From: UBA1422 sp041859095
GTDB lineage: Bacteria; Bacillota; Clostridia; Peptostreptococcales; Anaerovoracaceae
Reading direction: 5' to 3'
Assembly (NCBI GenBank): GCA_041859095.1
Contig: JBHEKY010000016.1
Location: 1-64,000 of the forward strand
Length of the DNA stretch: 64,000 bases
Shown: positions 24,953-34,598 of the stretch, in pieces
Numbering within the stretch: position 1 is the stretch's first letter
Layout of the letters: every line of letters starts with the position of its first letter
Position numbers and translations under genes: made by a program
The notes under the pieces: model-generated
Told to the model about the DNA's origin: nothing
What the model saw: only the letters and a program-made list of their open reading frames with translations
Databases searched by the model: none

Positions 24953-26815
24953 CTAGTACCGCATCGGAATCAAATCAATATATTCCTGCAAGCTCGCATC
25001 CCGGAGACACGCCTCAATAATCTTCTGACCCAACGGATTCAATTCCGGCGTATTAAACTTCACAATCTCCTGCTTAAAGAAATCCACCAGCATCTTCGCG
25101 CCGGCATCATACCCTTCAATCCCAAGCTCCGATTGCGTCTCAGGTTGCAAAAACGCCTTCCGGATATACTGGCCATCTACCTTCATACTTTCAAGCCCGT
25201 ATCCCAGCAAAGGACACCGCGATGCCACCAAATGCTCCGGCTTAAACTTCGCACTGCCACGCCGCGCAATGTATTCCCTAGAAATCCATTGCGGCATAAA
25301 AGACACCTTATATGCCCCAATATGCTGGTTGGGAATCAACACATATCGGGTGCTGGGGGATGACAAAATCTGATCCAGCAGCAAATTGGCTTGATTCACC
25401 ATCTTGCCTGTTGCAAACGGCCAATAAGAACCAACCCCTTCACTGACCATAGATCCCGTATCAATGATACTGGGATTCTTGTCCCCTCTTGGGGCCACCA
25501 ATCGCCATAACCAGGCCAATGCGGGCGGAATAATCTGAAGCATGCCTATGACCCCATAATTGGGGATTTCAGCCGTACTAAGAGGTGCTCGTATCCCGAA
25601 GCTTCGGACATCCACTTCCACCGGCTCATTGACCACATTGGGTATCATTTTGCGTGGCAAAATAACCCGTGGATTGGGGCAAGGCGTCCCGTCCGAATCC
25701 AGCGTATGCTCCCAAATTAAACAAGTCGCCTTGGGAACCGCTTGAATATTCATAAACAACAAAGGCTGCGACGGCTGGGTGCATATCTTCTCGTAAGTCG
25801 GCTCAATCCCGTACTCATTGATGGTATCCAGTCTTATGAACCAACCCTCTTCCGCATCCTGAACCACCAGCTTTCTGCTGTCATTTTGGATGTCAGGATG
25901 GCATAAGGCCATATCATCTGTTACCGGCTGCAAATCACAGGTTTCGTTCAAGATAAGGTAGAAATTTTCTTTGGTCTGGGTATTTGTTCCGATGACAATT
26001 CGCCCATCCGCTTCCCGGTGGATTTGTTCGATCATCTCGCTTTTGCCGGCGCCGGAGGCCCCTTCATGCATAATGACAATTTCATTTTCATAAGGCGTGA
26101 TCACCTTCACCGTAGAGGCGTGGGCGGTGACCCAACCTTCTTCTTCCCCGATGGTCAGAAGCACCCCATAAATCCCTTTTTTGGCGCTGGGCCCCGGATA
26201 CAAATTGTACGAAAACAATTCATGGAGTCCTTCCAAACGGTTGTGAACCACGATTTGCTTTTCACTGAAATGGGTATGGCGGAAAGGCGGTGCCAAATAA
26301 ATGACGGCCCGAGGAGTGAAATCTCCTTTCCAGTCGTCAATATCTACAAAATACTGGAGGTCCGCCAAAGCCGTGGCAAAAAATGCCGCATTGCGAGGTG
26401 CAATGAGAATCGACGGGTATCCGTGCTCCCTGCCCCCCGACATAAAGGGCATCAAAATCAAATCCTGCTTTTTGAGCCATTCAAAGGTGTCTTTACGAAT
26501 CGATTCAAATTTACCTTCAAACATGTCGGCAAAACGTGGCTTATCGGTTTCTTTGTCGTCTCCGATAATCATGCACTCCGGATCCCGGCGGCGCATATAA
26601 TCATCGATATAATTCACGGCAACTCCGTTTTTGCAGCGCACCACAGTAGCCTCTGTTACCATTTTTCCGTTGATTTCATATCCAACTTCATAGGCATCCA
26701 TCCCATTGCCACCCAACGCCATGGTCACCAGCTCTTCCCTTGTTTTTGGGATGATGACACTGCGTGCGTTTTCAATGATGTCCAAAGCGGTCGCATCTAA
26801 GTTAAAATTTTTCAT
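24953..26815 (-). CDS. DUF4914 family P-loop protein (PEP carboxykinase-like)
   Basis: 620 residues, full length. The centre carries a P-loop, GASGAGKS (252-259), in the context IVIMHEGASGAGKSEM. This recalls the kinase-1a loop of PEP carboxykinases and HPr kinases rather than NTPases of the AAA type. Further conserved-looking blocks are PFMSGGREHGYPSILIAPRN (about 123-142) and FRHTHFSEKQIVVHNRLEGL (178-197). The product is cytoplasmic with no membrane segments. Family members are annotated only as DUF4914; a phosphotransfer or carboxykinase-like reaction is plausible but unproven. It is a single gene with its own terminator, and the ribosome site is AGGAGG. Confidence 0.8.
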   Translation of the reverse strand: MKNFNLDATALDIIENARSVIIPKTREELVTMALGGNGMDAYEVGYEINGKMVTEATVVRCKNGVAVNYIDDYMRRRDPECMIIGDDKETDKPRFADMFEGKFESIRKDTFEWLKKQDLILMPFMSGGREHGYPSILIAPRNAAFFATALADLQYFVDIDDWKGDFTPRAVIYLAPPFRHTHFSEKQIVVHNRLEGLHELFSYNLYPGPSAKKGIYGVLLTIGEEEGWVTAHASTVKVITPYENEIVIMHEGASGAGKSEMIEQIHREADGRIVIGTNTQTKENFYLILNETCDLQPVTDDMALCHPDIQNDSRKLVVQDAEEGWFIRLDTINEYGIEPTYEKICTQPSQPLLFMNIQAVPKATCLIWEHTLDSDGTPCPNPRVILPRKMIPNVVNEPVEVDVRSFGIRAPLSTAEIPNYGVIGMLQIIPPALAWLWRLVAPRGDKNPSIIDTGSMVSEGVGSYWPFATGKMVNQANLLLDQILSSPSTRYVLIPNQHIGAYKVSFMPQWISREYIARRGSAKFKPEHLVASRCPLLGYGLESMKVDGQYIRKAFLQPETQSELGIEGYDAGAKMLVDFFKQEIVKFNTPELNPLGQKIIEACLRDASLQEYIDLIPMRY

Positions 26816-26869
26816 GACAGGCCTCCTTGATAATTAACTGTCTAATAGCGGATTATTTATAATATTTTA

Positions 26870-27682
26870 TTATAACAAGATTTGTAGGCTGATGCCCATG
26901 ACAAGCATCCCTGAAAGAAGTCCATAGATGGACAGATGGTGCTCTCCATACTGCCTGGCAGTAGGTAGCAACTCATCAAAAGAAATATAAATCATAATGC
27001 CTGCAACACCTGCAAACATCAATCCCAGCAACGTATCCGTCAGATATGGAGCCAAAAACAAAAAGGCAAACACTGCGCCAAGAGGTTCTGCCGCCCCGGA
27101 CAAAAGAGAATACAAAAATGCTTTGCGCCTGCTTCCGCTTGCGCAGTAGGCAGGGATGGCAACGGCAATTCCCTCGGGGATATTATGGATGGCAACTGCA
27201 ATGGCAACGGCAACCCCCAGCTTGATTTCGCTGACCGTTGTAATGAAGGTAGCCATTCCTTCCGGGAAATTATGAATGGTAATGGCGATGGCAGTCAGGA
27301 CGCTGGTCTTCATCAGCTTATGGGCTCCCTGAATGACATCGCATTTTTCGATTTCTTCAATATTGTGAATCTCATGGGGGTTTTCACCTTCCGGCACGAA
27401 CTTATCGATGGCCGCAATCAAAACAATCCCAATAAAAAATGCAAGGAGCGCAATATATCCGCCCTTATCTATCCCCATGGTCTTGGCAAGGAGATCCTTG
27501 GCATCGGGAAGAAGTTCAATAAATGAAATATAGATCATGATTCCGGCAGAAAACCCAAGGGCCACGGACAAAAACTTCTTATTTGTCGACCGAAACATCA
27601 AAACAAACAAGCCGCCAAACCCGGTTGATAAGCCAGCCAGCAGTGATAAAACCAAAGCTGGTACCCAGTTGTCAATTCCCAA
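26870..27682 (-). CDS. zupT: ZIP family zinc/metal transporter (ZupT-like)
   Basis: 270 residues, eight predicted membrane helices. The two metal-binding helices carry HNFPEG (about 136-141) and HNIPEG (about 167-172), the family hallmark, and a His/Glu-rich cytoplasmic loop (about 100-125) separates the halves. ZIP proteins import Zn2+ and other divalent metals. Monocistronic by position. A TTTGGAGGTG ribosome site precedes the ATG. No clear Zur box was seen in the upstream 180 bases, so regulation is unknown. Confidence 0.92.
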   Translation of the reverse strand: MGIDNWVPALVLSLLAGLSTGFGGLFVLMFRSTNKKFLSVALGFSAGIMIYISFIELLPDAKDLLAKTMGIDKGGYIALLAFFIGIVLIAAIDKFVPEGENPHEIHNIEEIEKCDVIQGAHKLMKTSVLTAIAITIHNFPEGMATFITTVSEIKLGVAVAIAVAIHNIPEGIAVAIPAYCASGSRRKAFLYSLLSGAAEPLGAVFAFLFLAPYLTDTLLGLMFAGVAGIMIYISFDELLPTARQYGEHHLSIYGLLSGMLVMGISLQILL

Positions 27683-27862
27683 AGAATCACCTCCAAATCA
27701 ATGCACATCAACAACAATTGATTCCCATTGATACTTTTACTTTTATTATTTACATTTTACCATAAAACACAAGATTTCTTTCACTTTTTCCTACATGGGT
27801 GAACAGATATACCAATTGGCCTGCCGTTTAGACACTCTTCGAATCGAAAATTGTTTATACCC

Positions 27863-28285
27863 CTATTTGCTGATCAAAACCAACCCAACGCAACAAAGTC
27901 CGATTCCCACAAACTGCTGGAAATTGATGGTTTCTTTATAAAACAGCAATCCCACAGCAATCAATGCCAATGCCAGAGCAATATTCGAAACCAAAGATCC
28001 CACACTAATGTTCCACCCAGCCTTATACATATAGATGCTGCCAAGCTCCAACCCCACAATTGCCACGCCCATCATCACAGCCGTCCAGTTGAGATGGCTA
28101 TATTCTGTGGCTAGGTTCTTCACCGGACTGGTGAAGAAATATAACGCCAGCGCAAGCGCTCCGCTGCAAAGGTATGTGACACTCAACGATGCCAGGGGGT
28201 TAATGGTTTCGGGGATTGATTTCGCCGTAATATGGTACATCACATTGGATGCCACAATCAACAGTATTGGCCAATAATAACTCAC
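27863..28285 (-). CDS. Small EamA/DMT-type membrane protein
   Basis: 140 residues, four to five membrane helices: one EamA-like unit (FYKETINFQQFVGIGLCCVG near the end). It resembles the half-size members of the drug/metabolite transporter superfamily, which probably act as dimers. Substrate unknown. It lies 22 bases downstream of the NapH-like gene on the same strand, so the two may be co-transcribed. Confidence 0.8.
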   Translation of the reverse strand: MSYYWPILLIVASNVMYHITAKSIPETINPLASLSVTYLCSGALALALYFFTSPVKNLATEYSHLNWTAVMMGVAIVGLELGSIYMYKAGWNISVGSLVSNIALALALIAVGLLFYKETINFQQFVGIGLCCVGLVLISK

Positions 28286-28307
28286 TTTTGATTCCTCCTA
28301 TTTTGTA

Positions 28308-29036
28308 TTAATTAATTCTGCTAAATCCAAGAGTGACTGCTTTCTTGGGACAGGTCTCCACACACTCACAACAAAGGATGCAATCGGATACAACCACCCC
28401 GCCACCTTTGACTTGTTCCCGCACATCAATACTCATGGGACATTTGCGGTTGCACTGCCCACACCGGATACATAATTCATAGTTTCCTTGAATCCGTAGT
28501 TGTGGAACCCGCAGCGCCCTGCCCACCTGATAACCGGCTGCCATGAACGGCGCCATCCAGCAAATCGTATGACACGCACCCCGCTTTCCAACGGTGATGG
28601 TTAGGACAAATAAAGTAGTAAGTACTATATAATAAATGAAATACTTCATCGGTTCATCCACAGATACAATTCGGTCGGTCAGATGGAAGGGATCAATTCC
28701 CTTAATGCCACCTGCCAGCACAAATCCGGTTACCAAAATGCCAAACCAAATAGCAAAGACGCTGTATCGGATGATTCGGAGCACTTTCACCGGCACATTT
28801 TTATTATTGATGGAAGCCCCCATCTCGCTGAGACCCGAAACCGGGCACAACCAGCCGCACCAAATCCGCCCAAAGAAAATCCCGGAAAGAAACTGGGCCG
28901 CAAAGAGCAACACGCTGCCGGCGATGATTCCCTGAAACGCTCCGTCTAGGGGAACATAAGGCGACATATAGTTAAGAATCAACGGAAATAACAATAGCGA
29001 AATGTATACGATGATTCGTCTGGTTTTTTGTCTCAT
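28308..29036 (-). CDS. NapH-like membrane polyferredoxin
   Basis: 242 residues from the ATG at 29036 (MRQKTRRI), which has GCAGGT upstream; the TTG at 29063 is a weaker start. Four membrane helices carry the NapH/RdxA-type motif WCGWLCPVSG. The cytoplasmic end has two 4Fe-4S sets, CIRCGQCNRKCPM and CILCCECVETCP. Such proteins move electrons from the quinone or ferredoxin pool to periplasmic or membrane oxidoreductases. No reductase partner is nearby, so its acceptor is unknown. Confidence 0.88.
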   Translation of the reverse strand: MRQKTRRIIVYISLLLFPLILNYMSPYVPLDGAFQGIIAGSVLLFAAQFLSGIFFGRIWCGWLCPVSGLSEMGASINNKNVPVKVLRIIRYSVFAIWFGILVTGFVLAGGIKGIDPFHLTDRIVSVDEPMKYFIYYIVLTTLFVLTITVGKRGACHTICWMAPFMAAGYQVGRALRVPQLRIQGNYELCIRCGQCNRKCPMSIDVREQVKGGGVVVSDCILCCECVETCPKKAVTLGFSRIN

Positions 29037-29162
29037 TTGGTGTACCTGCTTTCTAAAAATCAATATGGAACAGATTCAGCATCTGCAAATCTCTTTCATG
29101 CGAAGCCTGAAACAGTTTAATCTAACAAATTGTTCCAATGAATGCAAGTGTTTTGTGCAATA

Positions 29163-29189
29163 AAAAAGGATTGGCCTGCAATCCTTTTT
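29163..29189 (-). terminator. Terminator of the AraC/amidohydrolase/permease operon
   Basis: AAAAAGGATTG pairs with CAATCCTTTTT around a five-base loop, ten bases after the AraC gene. It could work in both directions. Confidence 0.85.
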
Positions 29190-29198
29190 GACTTATTC

Positions 29199-30599
29199 TC
29201 AGACGAAGTAAGGATGAATTTCTTCGTGGTGGTACTTGTGGCTGATTTCCTCTATAAGCTTATTGATTTCATTGTACTGACCCAAGTCAGTGTATAGGAT
29301 AACAATCTCATAATAGTCCTGTCCACTTAGTGAATCCATGGCCTTTAGAAGAATTTCTCTGCACTTCCCGGCTGATATGGTGCGTCGGTCCACTGTGATG
29401 ACCGGTCGAAAACTTCGATTTTCAAAAGATCTGAGTTTTTCTGCCAGTACTCCATTTGGCATTTCCAGCGCATCTTCTCCCAGGAACACCCTCATCCCAT
29501 GCCGCTGAGCAGCCGGGGCGATTTGCTGGGCTTCCATCATCGCCTCAGTCAGAGGTTCTGGCTGGCTGACGTCATAATGTTCTTCTGCCGTTGCGCCAAA
29601 GAGTTTTATGGATAGCGGTGTAATCGCCGCTTTGTAACGAGGTGCTTCCAAATCGCAACGGGCAAGTTCCTTGGCATGTTGCATCATTTGGGAAGGGCTC
29701 AGTGAATTGAAGATACTTGATTTGTTCATTTCTTGCACAGCCTGCTTGCGATATTCAGAGGGATTACACAAAAACCATTTTTTGAAATTCGAGTTGAAAT
29801 ATTTAATATCCGAAAAGCCGCACTTGTCGGAGATGTCATGGATTGACAGGTCCGAGTTGATTAACATTTCTTCCGAGTGATAAATTCGGATAAATCCAAG
29901 CATATCCTTTAAACTACTGGCACCGACATCCTTAAACAGATGAGAGATATATGACTTTGAATAATGTACTTCTTTTGCAATCAACTCCAAAGGGTTCTTG
30001 GTATAATAGTTCTCAAATAAATAACCCATGATGGCATAGTACTTCTCTATTTTGCTGTAGGAAGCATCCCACTTCCGGTTATAGTATTTAATCATGTCAT
30101 CGTCATTGACTAAAATCCAGACAAAATCTTCCGCTGCACGCATTGCTTCGTCAAGGCTCTTTTGGTCGCCACGTATGAGCCGGATCAAAATGGCTAAAAT
30201 CAGATTTCTGATTTTGGAAGTTTCATTGCGGTATTTTGCCAAGTCAAAAGACTCACATGCAAACAATACATAATGCAGATATGGGAATTTTTCTACATAC
30301 GCGTCCATATCAAAATATAGCGAAATTACCTCACAGCCGGAGTCCGATGCACTAAACGAATGGGAGTCGCTCTCCCGAATCGCAATAAAATCCCCCTGGT
30401 TTAGTTCAAAACGTTCAAAACTCATGGTGACATTGGCTTTGCCTTTTGCCACCATGAGAATTTCAATCACATTTTTGTGAGTATGCAGGTGATAGCTTCC
30501 CAGCTGCCATCCTTCATAGGAGATTGGCACACCCGGGGGGAATTCAATCTTTTCAATATACATAGGGGAGCGCGCTCCTTCCAGCTTTCTTTCCCCCAT
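29199..30599 (-). CDS. AraC-family regulator with a central HTH and an extra C-terminal domain
   Basis: 466 residues, starting in a TAATG overlap with the amidohydrolase stop. The ATG at 30563 (MYIEKIEFPP), with GGAAGGAG before it, is an alternative start. N-terminal cupin (about 20-100) with the ligand-type HLHTHKN; AraC double helix-turn-helix at about 186-287 (ELIAKEVHYSKSYISHLFKD ... SEYRKQA). The last 175 residues continue past the HTH as a separate alpha/beta domain, while most AraC proteins end at the HTH. It is the last gene of an amidohydrolase-permease operon and likely controls it, with the pathway substrate as effector. Confidence 0.88.
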   Translation of the reverse strand: MGERKLEGARSPMYIEKIEFPPGVPISYEGWQLGSYHLHTHKNVIEILMVAKGKANVTMSFERFELNQGDFIAIRESDSHSFSASDSGCEVISLYFDMDAYVEKFPYLHYVLFACESFDLAKYRNETSKIRNLILAILIRLIRGDQKSLDEAMRAAEDFVWILVNDDDMIKYYNRKWDASYSKIEKYYAIMGYLFENYYTKNPLELIAKEVHYSKSYISHLFKDVGASSLKDMLGFIRIYHSEEMLINSDLSIHDISDKCGFSDIKYFNSNFKKWFLCNPSEYRKQAVQEMNKSSIFNSLSPSQMMQHAKELARCDLEAPRYKAAITPLSIKLFGATAEEHYDVSQPEPLTEAMMEAQQIAPAAQRHGMRVFLGEDALEMPNGVLAEKLRSFENRSFRPVITVDRRTISAGKCREILLKAMDSLSGQDYYEIVILYTDLGQYNEINKLIEEISHKYHHEEIHPYFV

Positions 30600-32272
30600 T
30601 ATATGCCGAAAAGTACCTCGCCGTCAAAAATAACTGCTTCTGTTTTGATGTCTTTTATTTCAAAAGGATCTACCTCAAATGGGTTTTTCGATAACACAAT
30701 CATGTTGGCCAGTTTTCCAACTTCCAACGAGCCCATCAGATCGTCCCAATGCATTTGTTTTGCGGCACTTAAAGTATATCCTTTTATCAATACATCAAGT
30801 GGCAATTCCTGTCCGGCGGGTGTTCGTTTGCCCCCCGGGCAAATCGCGGGATCCAATGGAAATTCCGGGTCCATGCGGGTATGGGAAACCTGGATTCCCA
30901 GCAAAGGATCGGCACGCCTTCTTAATTCATAAAAGGTTGTCACATCGCTTGAAAAAGCAACCAAGGCTCCGCTATCGATAAACTCTTTGATTCGATACAT
31001 GCGGTGCCATCGTTCCGGACCCAACAGGGAAATAGCCTGGGTGCCGAAATATCCGCCGGCCCAATGGCAAGTCCAGTTGATGGTGATTCCAAGTTTCGCA
31101 GCCCTTGGTATATCATCTCCGTCCACCAATTCACAATGGGCAAATATCGGTTGAATCTTCCAGGGGATCCCCTTTTCTTTGGCCTCTTTCTGCGCCGCCT
31201 CTACGGCATCGCAACCCACTCGGAATGCCCGGTCGCCTACCATATGGATTTGCAGGTCAAGACCTTCTGCGTTGCATAGCAGGAAGCATTCTTTCAATTC
31301 CTTGGAATCCATTTTGATTTCGCCATAATTTGTGCCGGTGGGATCATTGACCAGCGGTTCCAGCAAGGCGCTATTGCCCGATTCATTGGTCCCGTCCAAG
31401 AAAAGTTTCATCATATCCATTTTGATATGCTTGCTTTGATACTGTTCCCGCAATGTTTTCAGCTCGGCTATTTTTTCAGGCAAATCTTCGATAGACCAAA
31501 ATCGAACGGCACCATCATAATAAAGATTCAGTTTTCCTTGTCTATCCAGTTCAGCCATGGAAGCCAACTGCGCTTCCCCTTCCAAAATGCCCTCTCCCAT
31601 CCCTGTGATGCCGTGGGTTTTGGTAAATTCAAAGAACTCTTCCATTAGTTCCGGCGTCATGGTCATGGGGGCTTCCCATTCAATGGCTTCAAAGAGTTTG
31701 TCAGCAAAATGAATCCATGCGAATTCTTTGACCCAACCTGTCGGTTCTCCGTTTTCATCCCGGACAAACATCTCCAGACCAGGCACCGGATCCGGGGTGT
31801 CTTTGGTTACCCCCATGCATTCCAGCATCTTTGAGTTGACCCAATGCAAGTGTTCACCAAAATCCTGACAAAGACATGGCCTGTGGGACACCGCGGTATC
31901 CAGCAATTCCTTGGTTGGACTCCCTTCGCCAAACAATGTAGTTGGGTAGTATTCAAAGTACAAGAAAGGAACTTCTTCTTTGGGATGATCTTTCGCATAT
32001 TGACGAACAAAATCCAATAGTTCATCCACCTGATCCACCCATGGCAACGTGATGTGCCAGGAGCTTTGGCAAACCATGCCCGGATGATTATGGCTGTCCA
32101 CAAAACCGGGTAAAATTGTTCTACCGCCGGCATCCATCACTTTGTCACTGATGGGGCACTGGGCATCGGGACCCACATAAATTATTTTGTCCCCTGAGAA
32201 TGCAATGGATTCTGCCCATGGGTGGTCTTCATTACAGGTATATATTTTTGCGTTTTTAATTTTTGTAATCAC
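30599..32272 (-). CDS. Metal-dependent amidohydrolase (YtcJ-like, Amidohydro_3)
   Basis: 557 residues. The N-terminal composite beta domain leads into the metal-binding GFVDSHNHPG (about 56-65); further ligand regions are IFAHCELVDG and LVAFSSDVTTF, with a C-terminal KLANMIVLSKNPFEVDPFEI. The family hydrolyses amide or related C-N bonds in small molecules. The substrate is unknown; co-transcription with an APC permease and an AraC regulator suggests an imported N-containing compound. It overlaps the regulator by one base and follows the permease by 27 bases. Confidence 0.85.
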   Translation of the reverse strand: MITKIKNAKIYTCNEDHPWAESIAFSGDKIIYVGPDAQCPISDKVMDAGGRTILPGFVDSHNHPGMVCQSSWHITLPWVDQVDELLDFVRQYAKDHPKEEVPFLYFEYYPTTLFGEGSPTKELLDTAVSHRPCLCQDFGEHLHWVNSKMLECMGVTKDTPDPVPGLEMFVRDENGEPTGWVKEFAWIHFADKLFEAIEWEAPMTMTPELMEEFFEFTKTHGITGMGEGILEGEAQLASMAELDRQGKLNLYYDGAVRFWSIEDLPEKIAELKTLREQYQSKHIKMDMMKLFLDGTNESGNSALLEPLVNDPTGTNYGEIKMDSKELKECFLLCNAEGLDLQIHMVGDRAFRVGCDAVEAAQKEAKEKGIPWKIQPIFAHCELVDGDDIPRAAKLGITINWTCHWAGGYFGTQAISLLGPERWHRMYRIKEFIDSGALVAFSSDVTTFYELRRRADPLLGIQVSHTRMDPEFPLDPAICPGGKRTPAGQELPLDVLIKGYTLSAAKQMHWDDLMGSLEVGKLANMIVLSKNPFEVDPFEIKDIKTEAVIFDGEVLFGI

Positions 32273-32299
32273 AATTGTCTCCTCCAGGCGGTGCGCCTC

Positions 32300-33658
32300 T
32301 TATTCGTCCTCAAGCTTCATTTCTGGTGGCAGTTCCCGGAAACCTTTCGTTTTGATAGCCAGATAGATCAGACCGATCGCGAGCCATGCCATTCCCAGGA
32401 TCTTCGCTGTGTTATCGATGAAGATAAAAACAACTATCAAGGTGCAAGCACCAATCAACGGAAGGACTAAATACCTGAAGAACTCCGCGCCTTTTCGTCT
32501 CTTATTGCGGATGAAATAGTGAGAAATGACTGAAAGGTTCACCATGATGAAACCGGTAATTGCGCCGAAGGAAACCAGCGATGCGGCACCCAGCAAGTTG
32601 TCCTGGTAAAACAATGCGGTCATGGCAACAACGGTAGTGATGAAAATGTTAATAACCGGTGTCTGGAATCTAGGTGATAATCTTCCGAATATTTTCTTTG
32701 GAAGAATGTTGTCACGGCCCATACTATATAAAATTCTTGAAACAGCGGCTAACGCTGACATCGCACAGATAAAGGTTGCGAAGTTATCAACGATGAAAAA
32801 AGTGTTTCCCATCCAGTCTTCTCCGATGTATGGGAACAGTTCAAAGACACCGACAGAAGGATCTTCAATTTCTTTGTAAGCCATTGGCCACGCAAGCTGC
32901 ATAAAATAGGAAACCGCCATGAAGAGTATCCCTGCGCCGATGACAACTCCCAAGACTGCCGGTTTCATGACTTTATCAGGATTTTTCGTTTCTTCCACCA
33001 AGGTGGTCACCGCATCAAACCCAACAAAGGAAACGCACAAAACAGCTGCCGCGCCAAATACTTTTGCAATATCAAAAGTTGCAGGATTGTATATCGCTTC
33101 AGGGACCACAAGCTCTCCAGTTCCGCCTCCACCGACCACATACTTTGCAATGACGACAATAACCAACAAAGTGAATCCAATCTGAGCAACAATAATAATG
33201 GAGTTAATGACACTGGCTGTTTTCATGCCAATGATATTGATTGCGGCACCCAATGCACCAACCACTACCACAATAAGCCAGACTGGCAATACAGGGAAAA
33301 ACTCATTGATATAGATTCCCAGCAGTAAGTAACAAATCATCGGAATCAACATATAATCCAGCAGCATAACCCATCCGGTCATGAATCCCAAATGAGGTTG
33401 CACCGATTTATTGACATACGTGTAAGCAGAACCCGCGATTGGATAAGCCTTGACCATTTGCACATAGCTGAATGCGGTAAAAAGCATAATCACAGTTGTG
33501 ATGCCGATTGCCAAGGTATACATTCCCTGCGTGTCAGCAGTAAATATGCCATAATAATTAAATACAACGGTTGGCGCAAGATAGGCCAGTCCAAACATAA
33601 TCAGCATTGGCAGGTTTAACGTTCTTTTCAGTTTTACGGCCTGATTCAAATCTGTCAT
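32300..33658 (-). CDS. APC superfamily amino acid/polyamine permease
   Basis: 452 residues from the ATG at 33658 (MTDLNQAVKL), which has AAGGAGG five bases upstream; an ATG 18 bases earlier would include the ribosome site. Twelve membrane helices are predicted. The N-terminal helix-1 block MFGLAYLAP and SYVQMVKAYPIAGSAYTYV fit the APC family and look closest to putrescine/amino acid importers of the PuuP kind. First gene of the permease-amidohydrolase-AraC operon. Its substrate is probably what the amidohydrolase cleaves. Confidence 0.88.
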   Translation of the reverse strand: MTDLNQAVKLKRTLNLPMLIMFGLAYLAPTVVFNYYGIFTADTQGMYTLAIGITTVIMLFTAFSYVQMVKAYPIAGSAYTYVNKSVQPHLGFMTGWVMLLDYMLIPMICYLLLGIYINEFFPVLPVWLIVVVVGALGAAINIIGMKTASVINSIIIVAQIGFTLLVIVVIAKYVVGGGGTGELVVPEAIYNPATFDIAKVFGAAAVLCVSFVGFDAVTTLVEETKNPDKVMKPAVLGVVIGAGILFMAVSYFMQLAWPMAYKEIEDPSVGVFELFPYIGEDWMGNTFFIVDNFATFICAMSALAAVSRILYSMGRDNILPKKIFGRLSPRFQTPVINIFITTVVAMTALFYQDNLLGAASLVSFGAITGFIMVNLSVISHYFIRNKRRKGAEFFRYLVLPLIGACTLIVVFIFIDNTAKILGMAWLAIGLIYLAIKTKGFRELPPEMKLEDE

Positions 33659-33681
33659 GGGGTCCTCCTTCTTCATTCTAA

Positions 33682-33726
33682 CAAAAAAACTGGTTTATAC
33701 GCTTGGATTATATCCCGCAACCAGTT
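33682..33726 (-). terminator. Inverted repeat, probable terminator of the HAD gene (or permease operator)
   Basis: AACTGGTT (33688-33695) and AACCAGTT (33719-33726) are perfect inverted repeats with a T run following on the minus strand. The 23-base loop contains TATAAT in minus orientation and a small GGAT/ATCC stem. A terminator for the upstream HAD gene is most likely. A promoter plus operator for the permease is the alternative, although the matching -35 is poor. Confidence 0.5.
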
Positions 33727-33769
33727 CTCTCCGTTAGGATGATTTTGTTTAATATATATGACATTGGTG

Positions 33770-34567
33770 CTATTTTGCCATCTTGGCAATCATGTCCTTT
33801 ACCATCAGGTCCAGCTCGCAGCCTTCCGTATAATCTGCCCGAGTCAGAAAATCCACCCTCTCGGCCTTTAACAGTTCGCTGACTTTTTCCTTGCCCCCAT
33901 CCTGATATACCGCAATGGAGTGTCCCCCATTGATCTTCACCAGCTTCATGCAAGGTACATCGGTGAGCCCGTCGCCGATGTAAATCATATTGCGAAACGG
34001 TATGGGTCGGTCTTCTTCCCGGGTGAATTTATTCAGGTCATTGTCGTTGGAAATATCCAACACCCCTTTGTTGATGCGAAACAAAAATTGGGTTTTCGTT
34101 GTGTAGTTTACGGCATTTTTGGGCCAGCAAGCAATCCCATTGACGTTGTAATAAAATTCGCAGGCAAATACTTCCCGGAACGCACCATAAATCTTGGAGC
34201 CTTCGATGATTTCTTTGAGGCCGGATGAAATGATGTAGTGTTCAATATTCGCATCCCCTTGCTTTCCAACTTCATTGATTCTGTCAAACCATTCTTCTAC
34301 ACCGGGAAAAAGCTCCAGATCTTTTCCCAAATCAACAAAATCCTGACGTTTGATGGGCTGCTCCGAAGAATCCGCCTTGCGCAACATCAGATACATGTAT
34401 GCCAGCACTCCATCCATCTTCTCGGTTTTCGCCAGATTGGTGGCCTCTCGCCAAAAATCCTCCGCACTCATGTTGACTTTGGGAATAAAACTATACTCCT
34501 GCATGTCCTTTGTGCAAAGGGTTTTATCAAAATCATAAAGCAATGCAATGGTGGGTCGTTCTGCCAT
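33770..34567 (-). CDS. HAD superfamily phosphatase (phosphoserine phosphatase-like)
   Basis: 265 residues. HAD motif I is LLYDFDKTLCT (about 9-19), motif II ISSGLKEII (about 114-122), motif IV YIGDGLTDVPCM (about 200-211). A large helical cap lies between motifs I and II. The family hydrolyses phosphate esters; the cap type recalls MtnX/SerB-like enzymes, but the substrate cannot be read from sequence. It follows the ADP-ribosylglycohydrolase gene by 31 bases on the same strand. Confidence 0.87.
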   Translation of the reverse strand: MAERPTIALLYDFDKTLCTKDMQEYSFIPKVNMSAEDFWREATNLAKTEKMDGVLAYMYLMLRKADSSEQPIKRQDFVDLGKDLELFPGVEEWFDRINEVGKQGDANIEHYIISSGLKEIIEGSKIYGAFREVFACEFYYNVNGIACWPKNAVNYTTKTQFLFRINKGVLDISNDNDLNKFTREEDRPIPFRNMIYIGDGLTDVPCMKLVKINGGHSIAVYQDGGKEKVSELLKAERVDFLTRADYTEGCELDLMVKDMIAKMAK

Positions 34568-34598
34568 TTTCCTGCTATCTCCTGTCTTGGATCGTACT

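Noticed and set aside
19300..26000. A second copy of the tRNA 3' end at the right end of the island, as an attachment-site pair
   Set aside because: I looked through to about 26 kb by eye and saw none; only the 12-base copy at 19539 exists, so the boundaries of any element are unproven.
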